Shown here: positions 20,463 through 31,199 of the stretch, in pieces
How the letters are laid out: every line of letters begins with the position of its first letter
How positions within the stretch are numbered: the stretch's first letter is position 1
NCBI RefSeq assembly: GCF_003672135.1
Contig: NC_039506.1
Location: forward strand, 10,416,001-10,480,000
Direction of reading: 5' to 3'
DNA from: Ooceraea biroi
Taxonomy: Eukaryota > Arthropoda > Insecta > Hymenoptera > Formicidae
DNA: 64,000 nucleotides
Translations under genes and position numbers: made by a program
The notes under the pieces: generated by a model
Databases searched by the model: none
What the model was told of the DNA's origin: nothing
The model's input: only the letters and a program-made list of their open reading frames with translations

Positions 20463-20602
20463 GTTATTAATAATTAGAAATTTCATTTAAATCGATCGAT
20501 ATATTTAAAGAATGTCGATATTTCTGTTGAGTTTAGTTCAGTTTCATATTTCACGAATATCAACGTGCAAAAAATTGATATTGTACATATTACATTTAAA
20601 TA
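20061..20602. repeat. Near-perfect ~540-bp palindrome (268/270-bp arms, 4-bp loop)
   Basis: The arm 20061-20328 is the reverse complement of 20333-20602, with only TGCG (20329-20332) between them. Reading both arms through, I find them identical except for one extra AT unit in the (AT)n run of the right arm. Flanking sequence is not inverted. Identical 30-residue open-frame starts appear on opposite strands because of this symmetry. It carries no transposon-like termini that I recognise. Confidence 0.95.
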
Positions 20603-23600
20603 AAGACGCACTTTGTATAACTTTCGTTTCCTCTGGTTATTTCTTACCACCGTACGTTAGGAATGTGCCATGCCTGAAAATATTTTATGACTCGTTTGTC
20701 AGCATGTTGGAAAATCAGCGCACTATTAGAAAGTAAAGAATAAAATTGTAATAAAAAAAAGAAGAAAAGAAAAAGAGGCCATTTTAATTAAAACAATTCG
20801 GTTATACTCATTAAACGATATATCGTACTCGAATGCATATGACACATCGATCAAGATAATTGAACGAGGCTTTTCTTACTTCCAACTCTAGTAAAAATAT
20901 CGTCGAATTATGTCCTTCATGTGACAAAGACTTTAAAATTAATTTTAACAGTTAAATTTTGCCCGCGGACATCTACTGCGCGATGTATCGATTTTAAACG
21001 CACAAACTTTCGATCATGTTGAACAAATCTGACGCAGAATACCGCCGAGACGGTCATCGATGACCGACAAGCAATAAATGTTTCAAGATACGTGAATTAT
21101 ATTGTTATATACGCAATTACTTACATTTGTATGATAACGATTGTTTAATAATAATATAAAATTACAATGAGCAAAGTGGATTTGTAAATAATTTAATATT
21201 ATTTAATTTAATATTATTAAAATTATTAAAGCAATTGTATGAACATTCAATCTTAAAAATTCAGCAGATGGGAAGTCAATTGAATCATGCTTGATGGTGA
21301 ATGGCGTTTGACATAATCGTTTATAAAAATTTACAATTTTTGACATATGATTCTTATTCCAAAATGATTTCAGAAATTATATTAATAAGTAACGCGCACA
21401 ATCTGTATCTATATACATATGTCTTCATAAAATAGAATATAATATAGATGAGAAATTGTACATTTTAGCAGAACACAGTGCTGTGTGTAACAAAATTTTA
21501 TATGCATTATATAAATATATATCATGCGTGTATAATTGGTAGGATATGTGTCATGTACAATATTTTGGTTTTATTATCGGTAGGCCTGCATTTTTATCAA
21601 ACGCTCAAACAATCTTTTATTACATCTCTTTATCTCAAATATGTGGGAATTTAATTATTACGAGGTATCAATTCTCACATATGTGCGTACTTCAGAATAT
21701 TTCAGTTACGGTAATTAACGCACAAAGAAAAGTCCAGTCTCATTATCGTCTTATTATTTTGTATAATGAAAAAATATAGCCATGCGTATTCTTGTATGAT
21801 ATATAATATATCAGGTTTGCAAGTAATCTACTATTTTTTCGTATAATAATGATAATACAATAATGTAAAATATTTTCCCGCCGATAGTATAGTAGCGCTA
21901 ACGTAGCTTTAAAAATGATTTGTATACGTCGGGACGATGAACATAACCTCAAAAATAGTATTGATAAAAATGTCTACAAGTAAGGAGCACATGTATCACT
22001 GCAAGGAAAAATTACTGTAAAAACGTATGATTTGATTTGTTCTTTTGTCGACGATATATTACATGACATATATAACCTTTTACTCTTAAGCGATTTAACA
22101 AGAATGCTTTTAAATGAAAACATTCAAGCTTACTTCGAAAGTGTAAATTCAAGCTTTGAATTCCAGAGTTCTAGAAAAATTATGAAAGCATAAAAGTATA
22201 AGTTAGCATAAAAGCGTAAAACCAAACCGTATTTACATCGCAGTTTAAAACGCTATAATAACAAGCTTGAAATCTGTAACACGGAATATTACAAACAAAA
22301 TATAAAAAAGGAAATTCGATTTTATACTTGAGAAAAATAAAGGTGAGGGGCTTGAAGTATTTCTTTTATTGTTCGTCAAGCAAGAAAAGAAATATTTTAG
22401 AAAAATTACTAGCAAAAAGAGAAAGAAAAGTGGATGTGTATTATAATTATGTATATTATAATGATTTAAAAATTAGATAAAATATTAATGTTGAAAAAGA
22501 AGTATATAGTAAAAGATAATGGGAATTACTTTAATGATTGTATTGCTTTACTGGACTTGATACTCAATAAGGAATTCCATAAAAAAATAGTAGATTACTT
22601 ATCCATAGACTAAAAAGTATATGTTTAGCTCAATAATTATATTTGTATGTAGTCTCATAATCTTTTCTTTTTTTCGAAATATATTATCACATGCCATTTT
22701 ATTTTAAAGATGGCCTTGATAGATGCATTTTTTTGATAAATATTTATGGAAAAGTAACAATATTACGTCGATAAAGAAAGCTTGTAATCTGACAGTTTCT
22801 ATGTTTCATCATAGTAAATATATAAGACTATATAATGATGTATCTGCATTTACCAGGTATATTGGGCAAATAATTTCACTGCCTGCAGAAAGTATTGTCA
22901 TCTCTCGTCACGTCATTTGATTCTTAATGAAAGTCATATAATACACTTGGATTCTTATGTCTAAATTGATATAATAAAAATATTCATTATATGCAACGTT
23001 GGTTGACATTTTGTAAAATGATTATTGGAACAGAAGCGAACAATCGTGTTTAATTGATTTTGCGAACAATGAAGAATACGATGGACTTACATGGCGAACG
23101 CTGACGTTATTTGTGAATACGGAATGAAGAACCAAGTATCGTTTAAGATATGATATCCTGTATAATATATCGTGTATTTACTACTAAGAATGAAGAATAT
23201 ACATTAAACAACTTGTTACGCGCTTATGTGACAGCCGTGTTACGTGTGAACTGGTGAGCAAGAAAGATCTTCAAAACTGTAAAAATTCATTTGCAAGTTA
23301 TATAATAAAAACGTTTCATACGACGATGATATTTAATGTGTTACGAAAATATATTGTCATATCTTACATAAAAGATCTCTTCGTAATTATATATCACCCT
23401 GTGGCTTTGCCAATTTTATAAACTTCGAATACGCGCAGCTCTTGATTTTTTAAACAGTTTTAATTCCTGGAATTAGGTTTCTCTGGAAACTGTGGCATTC
23501 CTTGCCTAATTACGTATTCTTTTGAAAGCAAACGACTCTGCTCCGGGGATAATCTAAACGAGCATGCACCGCTTATTTGTGTTGATCCTCGTTTATTTAT

Positions 23601-26529
23601 GCATAAACTCCTATCTTTGCGTATTGGCCTTTGCGTATGCACTTAGCAGAGTTTATGCTGCCCACGTCTACTTGACATACCATTTACGTGCCTGATACGT
23701 GCAATAGTGCTTTCCTGTGTGTCAGTGGCATCTCTCGCGTAGCTCTCTCGCGGAATTACATTTAATGCGATATCAGGTGCATCTGTTTACCTTGCAATCG
23801 AACGCCCAATCCTCCATTAAGTGCTCGCTCAGTTATAACACTGTGCAATGTCTCCTACAATCGCGGTTGTTATGACATACTAAGCTTATCAGAAAAGTTT
23901 AGAGCTTTATTACAAGAGGTGGATAATCCATTATCAAATATTGCGTATACTGTGCAGTATTGGAGCATATGATGCAATTTTCTTATTTTTGACAACTGTA
24001 TAGAATTAACATTTACAAGAATTAATGTTTATAGATAATGTGTTTGTTTATTAATTTAATCGTTTTAATATTCCAGCATCCTGAAATAATTTTGATATCT
24101 GCTCGTGACATATATTGAGTTTTGTAAAGATTATAATAATAGTAACAAGATAATAAGTTCTTTTTTCAAAAAAGATACAATAACGTTTTCCACAGACATG
24201 CACTTGGACTCGTAACAATACTATGTTTCTTGATTGACAGGCTTTCATTTGCCAGAATAACACGATGTGAAATTCTGATTACAATCACGGCAAACGAAGT
24301 TTCTAGCACTTTTACGCCGTTAAAAATGTGTGACCGTACCGCCTTTTTAGCGAAAGCATAAATTTATCGCAGACAATAATTATTTTGCAAGTAATAATAA
24401 TTAGTAAATGAAAAAAAACAGTTGATTAATTTGACTAGGTTGATTAAAATTGATATTTGCATCCACGAGTGGAGTAAAAATAGTGACAATTTGTAAATTT
24501 ATAAAGGATTCGAGACGTGGCGAAGCGTGAAAATCTACTTTACAATTCGTCTGTTCATTGGCTACTTTTAATTGGACTCGATTGAGAGCGCGGCGAATCT
24601 TTAAAGCGCGACCCGTTGAAACAGATATGTTCACCGCGGATTTGCAGATCTGGTAAATTAATGGCGAAGTAAGCAATTCGACGCGACCAACAGCAACGGA
24701 TGGCATTTGCAATTAGGACTACCTAATTTCGAATGTGGCGCACCACGATTGGATTGCGCGTGTCGAATCCTCATATAGATTATCCTGCTAACCTATAGGG
24801 CATTATTATTCATCTTGAACAATCTCTTTATGCATATGCATTAATAATATTCGTTCTTAATAATTAAATGTAGATCTGAAAAAATGTAAAAGCGTCAGAA
24901 AGATTAATCTTTGGAGTTTTTAATTAAAATGTAAAAAAAATGAAATACGCAATATCGTACATCAAAGTGTTAAAAAATTGTACATTAAAGTGAAAAAATT
25001 GTATATATTACAATTAAAAAATTCTTTAATAAAATTAAAATATTATTAAATAATTAAAATTAAGTCCGTATTTTGAGAGAGCTTATTTCTTAAATTTTCT
25101 TATTCAATCAATAGTGTTGAGAATAAGAGTAATAAAATTTTTATAAATAATGAAATAAACGTAGAAAGGAAAACAATTTTATATATTACAATAAAAACAA
25201 TTCTTTGATAAAATTAAATAGTCTGTAGTCTGTTTTAAGAGAATTTACTTATTATAATATTAATTTTCTTATTCAATAATTAAAAATGTGCAAAGAATTA
25301 CAATAAAAACTTAAGACTATTAAATACATTTCGCTGACGTTTTGCAATTGCAAACCAAAACTTGATTGAGATTTATAATTCTATTAACTACAATACACGA
25401 TTCAATCATATTGAACAATGGACAACCAGCTCTCTTTGACCACTTTTCTTTCTATCAAATTTGCATTTATTTCGTATTTATTCGACTGTTTATGAATCAT
25501 CATTATTAATTGATCCACAAATGCGATGTTTTCTTCACTTATACTTCAAGATCCAATTCTAATAGATGAGAATTAGTCGCGCAAACACCTATACCAAGAA
25601 AGCTGTCAGCACCACGTTATTATCATGGGATAGACAACTCGAGAGCTCGTTCGAGAGAAAAAGAGGAGAATCCGGGAGTCACACAAAGAGATCGGAGAGA
25701 AAGTGGAAGCGAGGAATCATCATGGTGCAGAAGAAGCTTGACTTGGTTTCGTCTTGAAATAGCTTTACACCGCCACAAGTCAAAAATATACTACTGTGCG
25801 CCGTTTAGTCTAACGCCGGACGTGTAGAATGAAACGGAACGGGATGAAGAGAGCGGACGATGCGGATAAATAATCTGTTAAAACAAGCCTCGTGCAGGTA
25901 ATTTTGCAGAAACTGCGAAACAACATTCACTTGATTAAAATAGTGATTTTCTTGGAATGAACCAAATAAAAAGAGAAAAAGAAAGGAATAAAAAGGGAAG
26001 AAAGAAAGAGAGAGAGAAAGAGTAGTTCTTGTAAGCTAATGCTACGTAAAGCAAAGTGTAAGTAGCTTTTGCAATTTAATACTGTGTAAAGCAAAGTGTA
26101 AGTCCGTAACGAGCTTGTTTATCTGAAGCAGAGGTCGATAGATTTCCTCGAGTGAGGTACAATGGCAAGGTACGAAGAGGATAGTGCAAAGACTTTTCAG
26201 AAACGATTTCAAGTGATAATATTTCGTAGTAGGTTTCTCGCTTCTCGAAAGGATGAACCAACTTTTCGCTGATCTCATCGCTTGTTGTGATGAGAATTCA
26301 AGCAAACCGATGCTTAAAACTGACATCACTTGGATCGGTTTACAGACAATGACGTGGCGGATCTGGCGATTCGGTAATTTGTATCATTTGCCGGTTCATC
26401 GAATTTTTTCAATTTCTACGTACACAAAGTTATCTTACACGTCTATAAAACGTTGAGCAATCAGTCTGTCTCTGCCGGAATAACGTTAACAAGTCCCGAC
26501 AATATTTCCGGTCAGATTTCCCGCGAAGC
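20603..26529. other. Intergenic DNA between PPP4R1 and the RGK gene
   Basis: Mostly AT-rich. More complex patches lie at about 23440-23880 and 24260-24790. They have no recognisable open frame and could be regulatory, but composition is the only hint. No gene or tRNA was seen. Confidence 0.5.
20739..20744 (+). terminator. Possible polyadenylation signal AATAAA for PPP4R1
   Basis: AATAAA followed by A-rich sequence about 1.8 kb after the PPP4R1 stop; another copy is at 20599-20604 at the palindrome edge. Use of either is unverified. Confidence 0.25.
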
Positions 26530-26865
26530 GTCTCGTGCGTTCGGTGAATTAGATTTGAAGAGCGGGGTTGGACGCGCGCCAGCTTCGTCGTCGTCGTCGT
26601 CATCGTGATCGGTGACGAGGGCGTGCGAGAGAGCTGACGCCGACGCCGACACCTGGCGTCGCCGCGTCGCTCTCGCCCTAGCGGCCGCCGCGACGCCGGC
26701 TCGCTTTCAGTATGCCGCGCATCGTCGGAGGTGCGCTGGTACTGTTGAGTCGCGTTCTTGCATGCGCACAATCGAGACATGTGATTCGGATTCGTCGATC
26801 GCCGAGAGATAGACGGAGCAGAAAATGACGAGGGGAAATCCTGCGGTCGTTGACGGCCTAAAGTG
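26530..26865 (+). promoter_or_regulatory. CpG-rich island with strong donor: candidate distal first exon of the RGK gene
   Basis: CpG-dense sequence with a TCG trinucleotide run near 26586-26600 ends at a good donor, AAGTG|GTAAGG, at 26865/26866. A short frame from ATG 26825 (MTRGNPAVVDGLK) is open to the donor in phase 2. It lies 4.1 kb upstream of the RGK start codon on the same strand. An in-frame stop just before ATG 30941 means this exon is most likely 5' UTR or that its own short frame is an upstream ORF. Confidence 0.35.
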
Positions 26866-28547
26866 GTAAGGATCGATCATCGATCAATCGATCCGGAGAA
26901 ATTGTCAGTTCGGAGCAGAGATCGCTTATCTTGAAATGATAGCTCGAGATGGGGAAGCGCGCGCGATTCACCATAGTTATGACTAGCTCATGGTTAAAGG
27001 GCAGAGGTTGCCGAGTATCGAAAAAGGGTGATAATTACGGCCGCGGCAAAGCTCTTGGGGGAGTGAGACGTGGAGGAGAATATATACGGGGGGATAGGAT
27101 AGGTTGGCGGGGATAGATGTTTATGCTTCTCCTCTAGAAGATTTATATATGCGAAACGCGCTATAATTAGTCATCGGGAAAAATAAGTGGACGAAGAGAG
27201 CCGAGTGATTATCGCATGGAAAAAAGACCGATGCTGCGACTTTGAAATTCTCGAAGGGCGCGTGGTATACCGTCGTTTTGCCCTTAACCCTTCCACGGTG
27301 AGTTAAATAGCACCGAATGATCAAACGAGAAAATATTATTTGTACTACAACGGGAAAAATTTTAATTGCCATTCTTGTTATAATAATAAAATGTATCTTA
27401 GGCTTAAATCGTGCGCGTGCGAGTTTAGAAAAATTATAAAATTCTGTACATTATCTTTTTATTAGTGAAGCAAAAGACAAGTTAGAGATATTTACTCGAA
27501 ATCAGGATTTTATTAAATACTGACTCAATTATGTTAGTAAAGATAAACGTGATATTGATAATAAGATACTTATTATATTGATAAAAGGAGAAAAACGCTC
27601 TTTGCAATATTCATTTATTTCATAGAATTAAAATTATTAAATCTTATTGTCTTGATAATCAAGAAATTTACTTACTTTGAACATATCAGAATACTTTGAA
27701 AAAATATATAAAATAATGTTTAAATGAACTTTTACCGCATATTTGCATTACCAAACTTATTCTATCTAAACTGGATTTGATCCAACTTTAAAATGGGCAA
27801 CCAATCTATTACTCAGAAGCGAAATTTAATATTTGGGAGAAGTAGCTATACGAAAGTGTTAACAGAAAACAGCTCTCGCTCTAACTACGGGCCAATATAT
27901 TTCGTTACTTTGGCGCTTCATTTGCAAATGAAATTTTCTCTGACTCATAGTTAAATAAAATCTCAATGCGCGATGATGAAAAAAGATTACAGAACTAAAT
28001 AGAGTTCAATTCAAAACTGTTATAGGTAAAAACTGATTCACGTTTCACGTCATACAATCGTATATATAAATAATTGTGACTAAATAATGGACAAAGTAAC
28101 TATAGCTATATGTGAGTAACTTACAACCCGATTTAACGCACAATATAATCCGCAAGAAGCTAGAAGCTTGGGGAGATATATAAAGCTTGAGTTTCTCTAC
28201 TTAATCTTACAGTCTGCTACACACATACACACCAGTAAGTGTATTCTCTCGCGTACATGCATTACTTCAAGAAGAAGAGACACCTTACGAGGTAAATGCT
28301 TTAAATAAAGTTCTTTGCAACATCACGTTTATTGAAGAGATTCTTTTGTTATTTTTATCTTAACTTTACTTTACTTTAAGAGATTTTGCGTGATACTTAT
28401 ATAATTATGATATTATAACATACTATGACACTATAAAAGTAAATCTCGCATCTATTATATTTTCTTCAAAATTTGTTGAGAATACTAGGTGATAAAGTCC
28501 CTTTTTTATTTCCATGGATCAAAATCTAATATTGATACTTCCTGTGC
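26866..28547. other. Intergenic or 5' intron DNA upstream of the RGK gene
   Basis: The first ~450 bp are moderately GC-rich and the rest is AT-rich. No exon or RNA was recognised. Confidence 0.45.
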
Positions 28548-29133
28548 CAATATTGGGGGATACTACGATTTCCGGAGCGCCAAGTTTTGACCATGGATTC
28601 TTCATCTACAGGTCATTACAAACAAAACTTAAAGAGTGGTGAAAGTGGCTATCTGGTTTAATTTAGGAGATATGGAGGTTTTTAGTTGGAATTTGAGAAA
28701 TCGACAAAAACGCTTTTTTGCCAGTTGCAGACTATTTTCGCGTTATTCAGAACAATATAGGGTAAATATTGACAATAACGGAGCCCGTCCCGATGACCTT
28801 GACTTTGACATATATTATAGAGGTCCTCCTGAGTGATCTTCAAAAAGTTTTAACCGTCACTCGTTGTTTATTAAAAAGTTATTTAAAAAAAGGAATTTAA
28901 TGATTTTGCACGACTTTTCAACTGTCCACGCGAAGCAAGGACTTGAGTTTAACATATATTACAAGGTCACCTTCCTGAATAACCTGCACTAGGTTTCACC
29001 TGTCGCTCGTTGTTTGTTACAAAATTATTAACAAAAAAGTTTAATGACTAGAGCATAATTTTACGATACCATATACGTTTACGAAAGAGTATATTTGATG
29101 GAATTTTAGCATTAAATCAGAAATAAGTTTGAG

Positions 29134-29403
29134 TTAGGTTATATTTTCCGAAACTGGAACCCCGGACACGTACGATCGTTTTCAGCCCGCTTCGCGGAAG
29201 GGCGGGAGGAAGGGGCTTTACTCCTCTTCCCCGCCGGAGCCGGTGGAACAGATTTCACCGTACAGATTTTGATCACCTGATTCATGGCATGGATCCTGGC
29301 GGGGGGGAGGGGCATCGCCCCTCCCTCCCCCCGCACTCCCGCGAAGCGGGCTGAAAATGAGCGTTTAAGTCCGGGGCTCCACTTTCGGAAAATATAACCT
29401 AAC
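29134..29403. mobile_element. Nested MITE, ~270 bp
   Basis: Ends TTAGGTTATATTTTCCG and CGGAAAATATAACCTAA are inverted repeats. The symmetry continues through CCCCGGAC/GTCCGGGG and the arms CAGCCCGCTTCGCGG/CCGCGAAGCGGGCTG (offset a few bases). The G/C-rich core is unlike the AT-rich host element, which supports a separate insertion. Confidence 0.85.
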
Positions 29404-29407
29404 CAGA

Positions 29408-29435
29408 TTAGGTAAGGTAAGGTTAGGTTAGGTTA
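29408..29435. repeat. Short interstitial TTAGG/TAAGG telomere-like tract
   Basis: TTAGGTAAGGTAAGGTTAGG followed by TTAGGTTA directly after the nested MITE. TTAGG is the ancestral insect telomere unit. At this length it may simply be part of the mobile-element end. Confidence 0.7.
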
Positions 29436-29753
29436 AATGACTTTCCTTCCTTCGTTCATATTCGTCGTTTATATATCTTTCAATATTCAAAATAACTACT
29501 ATATTTTCGAAACTTCTTTTGTTAATAACTTTTTAATAAACAATGAGCGACGGCTAAAACCTTTTATAGTCTGGAACTAGCAAAAAAGCGTTTTTGTCGA
29601 TTTCTCAAATTCCGACTAAAAACCTCCATATCTCCTAAACTAAACCAGATAGCCACTTTTATCACTCTTTAAGTTTTGTTTATAATGACCTGTAGATGAA
29701 GAATCCACGGTCAAAACTTGGCGCTCCGGAAATCGTAGTCTTGCCCAATATTG

Positions 29754-30699
29754 ATATAATTAAATGTATTTTAATTCTAACAAAAAATATGCCTGTTCAT
29801 GTCTAACAAAAATTTAAAGTTTTTATTCAACATTTTAAAAATATTTGTCAAAGGCATATATCGGTTTAACTAATGAAATTCTATATAATTTGCGATACAA
29901 ATATAAATAATAATTTTATAAATAATCATGAAATAATCATAAATATTATAAATATTATAAGAAATAATAAATAAATGATTCAAATAATAACTTGATATAA
30001 AATAGTATATCCATAGTACATAAAATTATTGAGATGTAATGACAAGTATTTTTGGCAAGAAATTGTTTAATTTCCTTGACATTCTATTCTACTCTCAAAA
30101 TAATCACCATTGATAGATACAAACAACGCTAAAGAAAGTACGTTAATAAGATGTTGCAAAGTTCTATTTAGTAGTTCAAGCTGGGCTTGCCTTAGTCGAT
30201 ACTCAGTTATAGCTGCCGGAACATCTTCGTACACCGGTATCTTCTCCATGTATCGCGTGTACTGTTCAATGCACCAACTTCGACAGTTCCGACAGTCCAC
30301 GGAGTTGGCTTCCGACTAGATCAAGTTCCGTTCTGAAACTTCGCTCACTGCCAACATTTGACACTGTCAATATTAATCGACGAGTTAGATTTAATTAATA
30401 CGTGTGCGATAAATAGAACAACGACGGGAGAGAGGGCTGGAGGGGAAATGAGCATGACAGGAGATGCAAACGTTAACTATCCCATCAATTTTACAAAAAG
30501 CAATTTCTCGCGGCCGTAATTATCCGAAGCTTCTCATTCATGTGCTTGGAAAAGGGTCATACCTCCTGTACTTTATTTGTAGAATTAAGAAGATTTTCCT
30601 CGGTAATGGTGGATCCATCTTCACGTGTCCGAGAATACTTTGTAGAATTTTTCCCGGATTAACGGATTAAACGGCTTTGCCAGTAATCGCGTCCTACGA
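29754..30699. other. Non-coding DNA upstream of RGK exon 1
   Basis: AT-rich to about 30060, then mixed composition. A plausible splice acceptor (CTTTATTTGTAG) ends at 30582. No gene was recognised. Confidence 0.45.
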
Positions 30700-30940
30700 A
30701 GGAAAAATTCGGAACACTGGGTGAAACATTCCGGAAATTACGCGCAACGTGACGTTTCTCGTGACGTTTTTTTGTGAAAGAGACGAGAGAGAAGCCTGCG
30801 AGTGTGCGTGAAAGCTACGATAAAACACAGCGCCCGGTAGTCAAAAATTGAACAACACGAGGCACAATACTTGGTGGTGAATAAGTGAAGAACTGAATAT
30901 AAAGAAGTGGTATAGCGACTGTGGGGGATAATTCAAGGAA
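30700..30940 (+). promoter_or_regulatory. Probable proximal 5' UTR/promoter of the RGK gene
   Basis: CpG-containing sequence with repeated GTGACGTTT (near 30750 and 30764) just upstream of the start codon. No TATA box is convincing. Confidence 0.35.
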
Positions 30941-31199
30941 ATGGCGGAAGACTCGCCTCGCCGGAAGACTAGATCGGCTTCGATTTGTGCCCCGGGATTT
31001 TCCAGCATGGAGCAGATGCTAGAAGCTATGCCACCCTCGGGAGCACGAGATAGGGAGAGAGGAGAACGGGAAAGGGACAGTGGCAGTGGAACACCGGATA
31101 GCAATACACCCACGAGAAGACGAAGGCCAGCTACAAGATCCCAGAGCGCCCGTGTTTCCGGCGGAAATAAAAGCATCCGTCGCCGTGCCGCGGCTCAAG
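30941..31199 (+). CDS. RGK GTPase coding exon 1
   Basis: Start ATG at 30941 in the context GGAAATGG, with an in-frame TAA four codons upstream, which fixes the start if the exon extends upstream. Donor GTAACG at 31200; ends in phase 1. Encodes MAEDSPRRKTRSASICAPG, then an Arg/Ser/Gly-rich disordered region with RRRPATRSQSAR. CpG-rich sequence from about 30700 is probable 5' UTR and promoter. Confidence 0.85.

Larger units (their letters stand above)
28548..29753. mobile_element. Non-autonomous inverted-repeat element (~1.2 kb) with a nested MITE
   Basis: Long terminal inverted repeats of roughly 185 bp: left CAATATTGGG...ACTACGATTTCCGGAGCGCC, right its complement ending at 29753. A further inverted segment (CTCGTTGTTTATTAAAAAG at 28861 against CTTTTTAATAAACAATGAG at 29528) extends the symmetry inward. 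Inside the left half, about 115 bp is tandemly duplicated with divergence (28805-28905 and 28920-29045). It encodes no transposase. A second element is inserted at 29134-29403. Confidence 0.85.

Noticed and set aside
19906..20736. Two open frames sharing the same 30-residue start on opposite strands
   Set aside because: The identity is explained by the perfect palindrome; no evidence of a protein.
24700..24790. tRNA-like TGTCGAATCC motif
   Set aside because: Only a T-arm-like string; no matching acceptor, D or anticodon stems.
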